From Clostridia bacterium (GTDB taxonomy: Bacteria > Bacillota_A > Clostridia > Oscillospirales > CAG-272), in the NCBI GenBank assembly GCA_017414585.1, contig JAFQLN010000181.1, positions 1-5,061 of the forward strand: a stretch of DNA of 5,061 bases. The letters are read 5' to 3'. The translations under genes were made by a program, and so were the position numbers. Below, one piece after another: positions 1 to 5,061 of the stretch. The notes below the pieces were generated by a model. That model made no database searches and was not told the DNA's origin. It saw only the letters and a program-made list of their open reading frames with translations. Within the stretch, counting starts at the first letter, position 1; each line of letters starts with the position of its first letter.

Positions 1-497
1 CAGACTTTACGATATGCGATTTTGTCGCCGACAGACGCGCACCTACTCCCTCTGCGGCAGCCGAACTTGCTGTTCCCGACACAGCGGAATTGAAACGAAA
101 AATCAACAATATCATCACACGTGAATCGGATGTGCTTCGTTCCATGCTTCGACTGCGCCGGGAAAGACTCGATACGCTTGAAAAGAGCCGTGCGCTGACC
201 GATCCGATGACGCCGATCAACGACCGCAGGATGACAGCGGATCAGCTGCAGGACAGACTGATGCGAGCAGAAGAGAACATTCTGCAGATGAAAAAGGCAC
301 AGATGGCAGCACAAGCCGGAAAACTGAACGCACTCAACCCGCTGTCCGTTCTTTCGAGAGGGTACAGTGCGGTCTATAAAAAAGAAGACGGAAAGCTGGT
401 CAGAACGATCGACGATGTACAGCCCGGCGACGAGGTTGCGTTCAAAACCATCGGCGGCGAAGCGATATGTACCGTCAACGAAACCAGAAAGAAATAA
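1..497 (+). CDS. xseA: Exodeoxyribonuclease VII large subunit, C-terminal part (5' end outside window)
   Basis: Catalytic large subunit of exonuclease VII, a cytoplasmic nuclease that degrades single-stranded DNA to oligonucleotides together with XseB. The reading frame is open from the left edge (first full codon at 3) to TAA at 495-497, giving 164 visible residues. The first visible residues, DFTICDFVADRRAPTPSAAA, match the conserved end of the catalytic domain. A long charged helical region follows (about residues 28-105), the coiled-coil part that binds the small subunit. Then comes the conserved LNPLSVLSRGY block (about 110-120) and the C-terminal V-x-P-G-D-E-V segment near residue 139. 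A TTG at 90 lies in mid-protein (Ala-Glu-Leu) and is not a start. Family members are about 400 residues, so more than half is missing upstream. The stop precedes xseB by 19 bases. Identification is from recalled family motifs and the adjacent xseB. Confidence 0.96.
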   Translation, partial: DFTICDFVADRRAPTPSAAAELAVPDTAELKRKINNIITRESDVLRSMLRLRRERLDTLEKSRALTDPMTPINDRRMTADQLQDRLMRAEENILQMKKAQMAAQAGKLNALNPLSVLSRGYSAVYKKEDGKLVRTIDDVQPGDEVAFKTIGGEAICTVNETRKK

Positions 498-506
498 AGA
501 AATCTG

Positions 507-515
507 TGGTATAAT
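507..515 (+). promoter_or_regulatory. Possible extended -10 promoter element at the xseB start
   Basis: TGGTATAAT at 507-515 is a perfect match to the extended -10 consensus TGnTATAAT. No -35 hexamer is visible at 16-18 bases upstream, which extended -10 promoters can tolerate. A transcript would begin near 522, just inside xseB, and would retain the in-frame ATG at 532 and the downstream ispA start. It could be chance in an A/T-rich gap. Confidence 0.3.
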
Positions 516-516
516 T

Positions 517-741
517 ATGGATAATCAGGAAATGACATTTGAAACCGCGATTGCACGGCTGGAAGAAATTGTCCGGATGCTGGAAGGCGGCAGTGCACCG
601 CTGGATAAATCCCTCGCACTGTTTGAAGAAGGTGTGGCACTGGTCAAGCTCTGCAACGCACGCCTTGACACTGCGGAACAGAAAGTAAAAATTCTCACGG
701 CAGGTCCCGACGGGAATCTTGTCGAAACCGATATGAAGTGA
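517..741 (+). CDS. xseB: Exodeoxyribonuclease VII small subunit
   Basis: Small subunit of exonuclease VII; several copies coat the helical region of XseA and are needed for activity and stability. The 74-residue product is the normal family length. It carries the hallmark helical hairpin: FETAIARLEEIVRMLEGG (about residues 8-25), the PLDKSLALFEEGVALVK helix (about 28-44), then LDTAEQKVKILT. The frame is open further upstream to about 367, but that part overlaps xseA and looks like out-of-frame shadow. ATG 517 gives the family-like N-terminus. No clear Shine-Dalgarno precedes it, only A-rich sequence after the xseA stop, so translation may depend on coupling. A second in-frame ATG at 532 has AGGA at 527-530, only one base away, which is too close. 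ispA begins four bases after the stop. Confidence 0.95.
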   Translation: MDNQEMTFETAIARLEEIVRMLEGGSAPLDKSLALFEEGVALVKLCNARLDTAEQKVKILTAGPDGNLVETDMK

Positions 742-745
742 GCCT

Positions 746-1642
746 ATGGAAAAGTATGCAAATATTGTAATCGAAGATATCCTGCGGGATAAAGCTGAAA
801 AAATCGAAAGAGCACTCGAAACCTATATGATGGAGAACTATACCGGCACGACCGTGACTGCGGATGCAATGCGCTATGCGCTTCTCGGCGGCGGAAAACG
901 GATCCGTGCATTTCTGGTTCTCGAATTCTGCAAACTGTTCGGCGGCAGTGAAGAAGCGGCAATGCCGTTTGCGTGCGCACTTGAATGCATTCATGCTTAT
1001 TCACTCGTCCATGACGATCTCCCATGTATGGATGATGACGATCTGCGCCGGGGCAAACCGTCCTGTCATAAGAAATTCGGCGAAGCGGAGGCACTCCTTG
1101 CCGGCGACGCTCTCCTGACGCTCGCCTTTGAACTGTGCGCATCCAATACCTATGTTTCGCATAAATCCGTCCGGCTTGCTGTCACAACGCTGGCACATGA
1201 AGCTGGCGCGGTCGGCATGGTTGGCGGACAAACGCTCGATCTTGCCAATCAGGTCGAATCCTATCAGGATCTGCGCACGATTTACCGTAAAAAAACGAGC
1301 GCACTTATTTCGGCAGCCTGCCTGCTCGGGTATTTTGCCGCTGTTGATAAACCGGTGCAGAAAGATATCCAGAATCTCCGGCTGTATGCGGATGCTGTCG
1401 GACTGGCATTCCAGATCCACGACGATGTACTGGATGTAAAAAGCGATACAGCAACGCTCGGAAAGACAGTCGGAAGCGATGAAAAGAACAATAAGAAAAC
1501 CGTTCTTGCTTTTATGTCCCTCAAGGAAGCGGAAGAAGAAGAAGCACTGCTCACCCTTCTTGCCGTTGAAGCAATTTCAGCATATGAAAACAGTGATGTG
1601 CTGTGCAAACTGGCAATCTGGCTGCTTGCGAGGAAAAAATGA
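746..1642 (+). CDS. ispA: Polyprenyl (farnesyl) diphosphate synthase
   Basis: Trans-isoprenyl diphosphate synthase that condenses isopentenyl diphosphate with allylic diphosphates, most likely giving farnesyl diphosphate for undecaprenyl and other isoprenoids in the cytoplasm. The product is 298 residues, the usual IspA length. The first aspartate-rich motif is D90-D91-LPCM-D96 within SLVHDDLPCMDDDDLRRGKP; the four-residue spacing is the bacterial type II FPP synthase form. Tyr85 and Ser86, at positions -5 and -4 before it, are the usual farnesyl chain-length pair. The second motif is D226-D227-V-L-D230. The GGQTLDL block and the YRKKTSALI block follow the family pattern. The isopentenyl-binding motif reads GGGKRIRAF (K51, R54), with Ala55 where the family normally has Pro. 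ATG 746 follows the xseB stop by four bases with a weak GAAGTGAG ribosome site. The stop overlaps tlyA as ATGA. Geranyl or geranylgeranyl specificity is a less likely alternative. Confidence 0.94.
   Translation: MEKYANIVIEDILRDKAEKIERALETYMMENYTGTTVTADAMRYALLGGGKRIRAFLVLEFCKLFGGSEEAAMPFACALECIHAYSLVHDDLPCMDDDDLRRGKPSCHKKFGEAEALLAGDALLTLAFELCASNTYVSHKSVRLAVTTLAHEAGAVGMVGGQTLDLANQVESYQDLRTIYRKKTSALISAACLLGYFAAVDKPVQKDIQNLRLYADAVGLAFQIHDDVLDVKSDTATLGKTVGSDEKNNKKTVLAFMSLKEAEEEEALLTLLAVEAISAYENSDVLCKLAIWLLARKK
1630..1642 (+). promoter_or_regulatory. tlyA ribosome-binding site and ATGA stop-start overlap
   Basis: GAGGA at 1630-1634 lies four bases before ATG 1639. The ispA TGA (1640-1642) shares bases with this ATG as ATGA. 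The site fixes the tlyA start against the open frame further upstream and suggests translational coupling of tlyA to ispA. Confidence 0.75.
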
Positions 1643-2415
1643 GACTGGATGTCTATCTTTATTCGGAAGGATTGGCAAAAAGCCGCAGCCGTGCCGCATC
1701 CCTGATTGCAGGCGGATTTGTAACGGTTAACGGTGTTGCTGTCACAAAAGCATCGTATGCGGTGGAAGACAATGACAGTATTGCCGTAACCGGCGAAGAG
1801 CATCCGTTTGTAGGACGCGGCGGAATGAAGCTGGATGCCGCTCTCGAACAGTTCGGAATCGACGTGACGGGACTTGTCTGTGCGGACATCGGAGCGTCTA
1901 CGGGCGGATTCACGGACTGCCTGCTTCGGCGCGGTGCTGCTCATGTGTACGCAGTGGATTCCGGTCATGATCAGCTTGACGAGTCCTTGAAAAACGACAG
2001 CCGTGTGACCAATATGGAAAACTGCAACGCGCGTTATCTCACAAAAGAACTGCTCGGAAGAGTCTGCGACTGCGCTGTGGCTGATCTTTCCTTCATTTCG
2101 CAGACTTTGATTCTGCCCGCGGTTTCCTCCGTCCTTTCCGAAAACGGTCAGTATATTGCCCTGATAAAACCGCAGTTTGAATGCGGAAGAACGGCAATCG
2201 GAAAAGGCGGCATTGTCAAAGATCCGAAACAGCACAGGGAAGCCGTCCGGCAGGTGCTGACTGCCGCAAATGCAAACGGACTTGCGCCGCAGAAACTCAT
2301 GAAGTCTCCGATTCAGGGAGGCGACGGCAATACGGAGTTTCTTTTCTGGGCGGCAAAAGGAAAAATCAATCTTGTAACGGAAAACGATATCGCCGAGGCG
2401 GTAAAGAACAAATAA
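1639..2415 (+). CDS. tlyA: TlyA family rRNA 2'-O-methyltransferase / putative haemolysin
   Basis: Predicted S-adenosylmethionine-dependent 2'-O-ribose methyltransferase; mycobacterial TlyA modifies 16S and 23S rRNA cytidines, and loss gives capreomycin resistance. The product is 258 residues, close to the family norm. Residues 1-60 form an S4 RNA-binding domain (RLDVYLYSEGLAKSRSRAAS, then GGFVTVNG). Residues 61-241 form an FtsJ-like Rossmann methyltransferase. The SAM loop is ADIGASTGGFTD (82-93). The expected K-D-K-E tetrad appears as Lys64 (RGGMKL), Asp149 (ADLSFIS), Lys177 (LIKPQFE) and Glu233 (NTEFLF). GKGGIVKDP (188-196) is also typical. The frame is open slightly upstream, but ATG 1639 gives the family start MRLDVYL, has GAGGA at 1630-1634 and overlaps the ispA stop by four bases. 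The Firmicutes homologue is YqxC. Whether it methylates 16S, 23S or both cannot be read from the sequence. Confidence 0.94.
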   Translation: MRLDVYLYSEGLAKSRSRAASLIAGGFVTVNGVAVTKASYAVEDNDSIAVTGEEHPFVGRGGMKLDAALEQFGIDVTGLVCADIGASTGGFTDCLLRRGAAHVYAVDSGHDQLDESLKNDSRVTNMENCNARYLTKELLGRVCDCAVADLSFISQTLILPAVSSVLSENGQYIALIKPQFECGRTAIGKGGIVKDPKQHREAVRQVLTAANANGLAPQKLMKSPIQGGDGNTEFLFWAAKGKINLVTENDIAEAVKNK

Positions 2416-2463
2416 ACACAATCGCACTTTCCCAAAACATCATCAGATGCCGGCTGTCCGGTG

Positions 2464-2478
2464 AAAGGAATGTCATGA
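2464..2478 (+). promoter_or_regulatory. argR ribosome-binding site with overlapping three-codon reading frame
   Basis: AAAGGA (2464-2469) lies five bases before the argR ATG at 2475, a good Shine-Dalgarno arrangement. Another ATG at 2470 begins directly after the AAAGGA and reads ATG-TCA-TGA (2470-2478), with its stop overlapping the argR ATG. The 2470 start is out of frame with argR and too close to the ribosome site to be the main start, so 2475 is chosen. Confidence 0.6.
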
Positions 2479-2927
2479 AAGTAAAGAGACACAACAAGAT
2501 TCTCGAAATCATTGAAAATTACAACATTGAAACCCAGGAGGAACTGATTGCCAAACTCAAACTGGCAGGTTTTGATGTTACGCAGGCGACGGTTTCACGC
2601 GATATCCGCGAACTGAAGCTCCTCAAGCAGATGTCGGATATGGGAACCTATAAGTACGTCGTTCCCAAGAACAACGTCAGTGAAAACCAGCACGTGTACA
2701 GCCGTGCAATCGCCAGCTCCATCAAAAGCGTCGATTCTTCCATGAACGATATTGTGATCAAAACCTATCCCGGTATGGCGCAGGCAGTAGCGGCAGGTGT
2801 GGACTCTCTGCACGAAGCGGATATTCTCGGCTGTGTTGCGGGGGATGACTGCATCATCATCGTGACGCGCGATACGGAAGCTGCTGTGGCAATCGCACAC
2901 AGAATCACAAAGCTGATCAATTCCTGA
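2475..2927 (+). CDS. argR: Arginine repressor ArgR/AhrC
   Basis: Arginine-responsive transcription factor that, as a hexamer with bound L-arginine, represses arginine biosynthesis genes and in Bacillus activates catabolic ones. The 150-residue product matches the family length. Residues 1-65 form the winged helix-turn-helix domain: RHNKILEIIENYNIETQEEL, then VTQATVSRDIRELKL with the conserved Ser41-Arg42. A linker leads to the C-terminal oligomerization and arginine-binding domain (about 75-150), with the PGMAQAV block (99-105) and LGCVAGDDCI (118-127). Asp124-Asp125 correspond to the GDD that contacts arginine; the following Thr common in homologues is Cys here. ATG 2475 has AAAGGA at 2464-2469. 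The upstream open frame runs through tlyA and is shadow. The gene sits 59 bases after tlyA and 18 before recN, as in B. subtilis, where ahrC precedes recN. I saw no convincing ARG box in the window. Confidence 0.96.
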   Translation: MKVKRHNKILEIIENYNIETQEELIAKLKLAGFDVTQATVSRDIRELKLLKQMSDMGTYKYVVPKNNVSENQHVYSRAIASSIKSVDSSMNDIVIKTYPGMAQAVAAGVDSLHEADILGCVAGDDCIIIVTRDTEAAVAIAHRITKLINS

Positions 2928-2930
2928 TCG

Positions 2931-2938
2931 GGAAGGGG
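2931..2938 (+). promoter_or_regulatory. recN ribosome-binding site
   Basis: GGAAGGGG at 2931-2938 lies seven bases before ATG 2946 and is the strongest purine-rich ribosome site among the complete genes here. It selects ATG 2946 over the out-of-frame ATG at 2951. No LexA-type SOS box (GAAC-N4-GTTC) is visible in the 18-base gap, so any damage control would come from an upstream operon promoter. Confidence 0.7.
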
Positions 2939-2945
2939 ATCGGTT

Positions 2946-4637
2946 ATGTTATGGAACCTGTCCATTGAAAATATTGCCGTTGCCAGACAGCTGGAAATCA
3001 GCTGGCGAACCGGCTTTACAGTCATTACGGGAAAAACAGGTGCCGGCAAGTCCATCATCATCGACAGCCTTCTCTTGCTATGCGGAGCGAAAAACGGCCG
3101 CGAACTGATCCGTACCGGGGAAGAAAAAGCTACGGTTTCCGCTATTTTCGGCACAACGGAAACGGAGAGGGAAAAGCTGACAGATCTCGGTTATCCGCCG
3201 GATGAAAACGGAGAGATCCAGATTCAGAGACAGGTAACGGCGGACGGACGTTCAAGCGCAAAAATCAACCGCAAGACCGTTCCGGTTTCTTCTCTCAGAG
3301 ATGTGGCACCTATTCTTATCGGTATTCAGACACAGAGTGAACGAAGTGCTTTTGCCGATAAATCTACGTATGCCGGTCTGCTCGATGCGTTTGCGGACGA
3401 CCGCGCAGAACTGGAAATCTATGAACAGCATTACAGCGAACTTACCGCTGTTAGGGCTGAAATCGCGTCTCTGAAAGAAGCGATGCTGCAGCGGGAAATG
3501 ATGCTCGACATTCTCCGATATCAAAAGAAGGAGATTGAATCCGCCAAGCTCAGTACTGACGATGAAGAAGAACGTCTGCTGCGCCTGCGGACGAAACTCA
3601 AGAGCATCGAACGCTTCGCAAAATACACGGGAATTGTTACAAAAGCACTTTCCAGCAACGAAAAAGGCGCAACAGCCGCATACCTCCTTGAACGGGCGGA
3701 AGCGGCTCTATCGCAGCTCGGAGATGTAATCGAAGGCGCTGAAGATATGGCACAGCGTCTTGCAGGCTACCGGTACGAAATTATCGACATAGCTGAACGG
3801 GTGAGCGATGCCATGAACGGCGATGATCTTGAAAATCCCGCGGAAAAACTGACGCAGGTGGAAAACCGCCTGTCCCTTCTGGAAAAGCTCGAGAAAAAAT
3901 ACGGCGCTACCATTCCCGAAATCAAAGCGAAAAAAGCGGAGATCACCGCAAAAATCGCTGATCTCGAGGAAGGGGATCTGCGGCTGACGGAGCTGGAGCG
4001 AAAGCAGGCGGAGATCGAAGAAAAAGCCGGTGAAGCTGCCGCAAAACTGAGTGAAAAGCGGACCAAGGCAGCAGCGGTTCTTTCGGAAGAGATCATCACC
4101 TCTCTCCGGTTTCTCGATATGCCCAAGGTGCGCTTCCGCATTTCCGTCGTGATGACCCGTGATCCTTCCGGAGCACTGCTGTTCAAGCCCGACGGATGCG
4201 ACGATGTGGATTTTCTGATTTCCGTCAACACGGGCGAAGAAATGCAGACACTCGGCAGAGTATCCTCGGGCGGTGAGCTTTCGCGCATCACGCTGGCTGT
4301 GAAAACAGCGATGGCTGAAAAGAACGATTCCGGAACGCTTGTATTTGACGAAATCGACGCAGGTGTGTCCGGCGGCACATCCGAACGGATCGGGATTCTT
4401 CTCGACCGGCTTGCCAAAAACGCGCAGGTCATATCCGTAACGCACTCCCCGCAGATTGCTTCCATCGCAGGATGCCATCTTCTGATCGAAAAATCGGAGA
4501 CGGACGGCAGAACCGAAAGCTCTGTGCGGGAAATCACGGGCGAAGAGCGTACAGCGGAAATTGCGCGCATCATCGGCGGCATTGAAGTGACCGAAAAACA
4601 GTTTGCGGCGGCACGGGAAATGCTGAAGATGAAATAA
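2946..4637 (+). CDS. recN: DNA repair protein RecN (SMC-like ATPase)
   Basis: SMC-related ATPase recruited early to DNA double-strand breaks, where it tethers ends and helps RecA-dependent recombination. The 563-residue length is normal (about 550-575). Residues 1-150 hold the N-terminal ATPase half, with Walker A GKTGAGKS at 29-36. Residues about 150-390 form a charged helical, coiled-coil-rich arm with a central interruption. Residues about 395-563 hold the second ATPase half: ABC signature SSGGELSR (440-447), Walker B TLVFDEID (464-471, catalytic Glu469) and the switch THSPQ (His500). The terminal EIARIIGG block (538-545) is also typical. Differences from the usual family residues are Lys30 for Glu in Walker A, QTQSERS (128-134) in place of HGQHEHQ-like sequence, and Ser501 and Gly509 in the THLPQ-AD block. 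All core catalytic residues remain, so it is probably active. The start has a strong ribosome site and follows argR by 18 bases. Confidence 0.95.
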   Translation: MLWNLSIENIAVARQLEISWRTGFTVITGKTGAGKSIIIDSLLLLCGAKNGRELIRTGEEKATVSAIFGTTETEREKLTDLGYPPDENGEIQIQRQVTADGRSSAKINRKTVPVSSLRDVAPILIGIQTQSERSAFADKSTYAGLLDAFADDRAELEIYEQHYSELTAVRAEIASLKEAMLQREMMLDILRYQKKEIESAKLSTDDEEERLLRLRTKLKSIERFAKYTGIVTKALSSNEKGATAAYLLERAEAALSQLGDVIEGAEDMAQRLAGYRYEIIDIAERVSDAMNGDDLENPAEKLTQVENRLSLLEKLEKKYGATIPEIKAKKAEITAKIADLEEGDLRLTELERKQAEIEEKAGEAAAKLSEKRTKAAAVLSEEIITSLRFLDMPKVRFRISVVMTRDPSGALLFKPDGCDDVDFLISVNTGEEMQTLGRVSSGGELSRITLAVKTAMAEKNDSGTLVFDEIDAGVSGGTSERIGILLDRLAKNAQVISVTHSPQIASIAGCHLLIEKSETDGRTESSVREITGEERTAEIARIIGGIEVTEKQFAAAREMLKMK

Positions 4638-4648
4638 TCGAAAAATGC

Positions 4649-4669
4649 AGATTGCCTTTCGGTAAATCT
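4649..4669 (+). terminator. Weak hairpin after recN, possible terminator
   Basis: AGATT-GCC (4649-4656), a TTTC loop (4657-4660) and GGT-A-AATCT (4661-4669) can fold into an eight-pair stem with one bulged A (4664) and one G-T pair. It starts 11 bases after the recN stop, where a transcript end would be expected. It is not followed by a run of T, only by TCAAATAATCC, so it is a poor intrinsic terminator. It may instead protect the 3' end of the recN message or be chance. Confidence 0.3.
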
Positions 4670-4702
4670 TCAAATAATCCAAAATAAAAATAACCATAAT
4701 AC

Positions 4703-4707
4703 AGGAG
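4703..4707 (+). promoter_or_regulatory. tyrS ribosome-binding site
   Basis: AGGAG at 4703-4707 lies ten bases before ATG 4718, slightly long spacing but a good core. The leader from 4671 to 4717 is strikingly A-rich. CATAAT at 4695-4700 resembles a -10 box but would start the message at or past the ribosome site and has no fitting -35 sequence, so I do not call a promoter. Confidence 0.65.
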
Positions 4708-4717
4708 CAAAAAACCA

Positions 4718-5061
4718 ATGACTATTTTTGACGAACTCAAAGCGCGCGGTCTGATCGCGCAGATGACTGACGAAGATGAAATCAGAGACCTTATCAACAA
4801 CGGTAAGGCGACCTTCTATATCGGCTTCGACCCCACAGCGGACTCCCTCCATGTCGGTGACTTCATGGCGCTCTGCCTGATGAAGAGACTCCAGATGGCA
4901 GGCAACCGTCCCATTGCACTGATCGGCGGCGGTACCGCAATGATCGGCGACCCCTCCGGCAGAACCGATATGCGTTCCATGATGACCCGCGAAACCATCC
5001 AGCACAACTGCGACTGCTTCAAGAAGCAGATGGAACGCTTCATCGAATTCGGTGAAGGCAA
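4718..5061 (+). CDS. tyrS: Tyrosyl-tRNA synthetase, N-terminal part (3' end outside window)
   Basis: Class I aminoacyl-tRNA synthetase that activates tyrosine with ATP and charges tRNA-Tyr in the cytoplasm. The first 114 residues are visible and the frame stays open to the right edge. They cover the start of the Rossmann catalytic domain: [12 protein letters not shown] (4-15), [16 protein letters not shown] (33-48), [13 protein letters not shown] (50-62), [20 protein letters not shown] (67-86), then [13 protein letters not shown] (96-108). By my recollection the numbering aligns directly with Geobacillus stearothermophilus TyrRS, so H45-V-G-D48 is the HIGH motif, with Asp where the second His is normal. 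The KMSKS loop, anticodon-binding and S4-like domains lie beyond the window. Codon choice looks more biased to C-ending codons than in recN, as expected for a well expressed gene. The gene is 80 bases after recN and probably has its own promoter. No T-box leader is visible. Confidence 0.96.
   Translation, partial: MTIFDELKARGLIAQMTDEDEIRDLINNGKATFYIGFDPTADSLHVGDFMALCLMKRLQMAGNRPIALIGGGTAMIGDPSGRTDMRSMMTRETIQHNCDCFKKQMERFIEFGEG

Noticed and set aside
90..497. xseA starting at the TTG at 90 as a complete short gene
   Set aside because: The frame is open to the left edge and the upstream codons encode the conserved DFVADRRAPTPSAAA block, so 90 is inside the gene.
1282..2427. Long open frame of 381 codons on the - strand across ispA and tlyA
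   Set aside because: It lies antisense to two genes with clear family motifs. Its product is rich in Ser, Arg, Cys and Phe with no recognisable domain, typical of a shadow frame.
2510..2532. Direct repeat CATTGAAA at 2510-2517 and 2525-2532, considered as an ARG-box-like operator
   Set aside because: It encodes the repeated Ile-Glu codons of the conserved ArgR helix and does not resemble the palindromic ARG box.
2926..2943. Direct repeat GATCGG on both sides of the recN ribosome site
   Set aside because: Six bases repeated once is expected by chance and has no further structure.
4695..4700. CATAAT as a -10 box for tyrS
   Set aside because: The implied transcript start near 4707 would remove the AGGAG ribosome site, and no -35 sequence fits at normal spacing.
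3708..4718. Long - strand open frames (336 and 271 codons) opposite recN
   Set aside because: They have biased Phe/His or Ser/Arg composition, no motif, no good ribosome site, and lie fully opposite the conserved RecN ATPase half.
1..5061. Mobile element, CRISPR array, tRNA, rRNA or phage features
   Set aside because: No inverted-repeat ends, transposase or integrase motifs, regularly spaced repeats or tRNA-like arms were seen; the window is almost fully covered by housekeeping genes.

Overview
The window is a compact stretch of bacterial chromosome with every gene on the + strand: xseA (3' part only), xseB, ispA, tlyA, argR, recN and tyrS (5' part only). The gene set and order, the Bacillus AhrC-like ArgR and the TyrRS N-terminus all point to a low-GC-lineage Gram-positive. 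I favour a Clostridia / Oscillospiraceae-like gut anaerobe with intermediate GC, but this is inferred from gene order and protein flavour, not from a search.

Layout: positions 1-497 hold the C-terminal part of exonuclease VII large subunit. 517-741 is the small subunit. 746-1642 is a farnesyl-diphosphate-type polyprenyl synthase. 1639-2415 is the TlyA rRNA 2'-O-methyltransferase / haemolysin-family protein, which overlaps ispA by four bases. 2475-2927 is the arginine repressor, 2946-4637 the DNA repair ATPase RecN, and 4718 to the end the start of tyrosyl-tRNA synthetase. Gaps are 19, 4, -4, 59, 18 and 80 bases, so xseA to recN looks like one transcription unit. The 80-base A-rich gap before tyrS is the most likely unit boundary. 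No gene-free stretch exceeds 300 bases.

This is the widespread Firmicutes block that links single-strand DNA degradation (XseAB), isoprenoid chain elongation (IspA), ribosome modification (TlyA), arginine control (ArgR) and double-strand-break repair (RecN). The genes share an operon by long-standing conservation rather than forming one pathway. Compared with the familiar order, dxs (between ispA and tlyA) and nadK (between tlyA and argR in many clostridia) are absent. spoIVB-spo0A, which often follows recN, is replaced by tyrS.

I found no undescribed system, mobile element, CRISPR array or RNA gene. The points worth a second look are residue-level departures in otherwise intact genes: RecN ATPase motifs, the TyrRS HIGH motif and the IspA GKRxRP motif. 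The altered gene order and a few small regulatory candidates are also worth checking.
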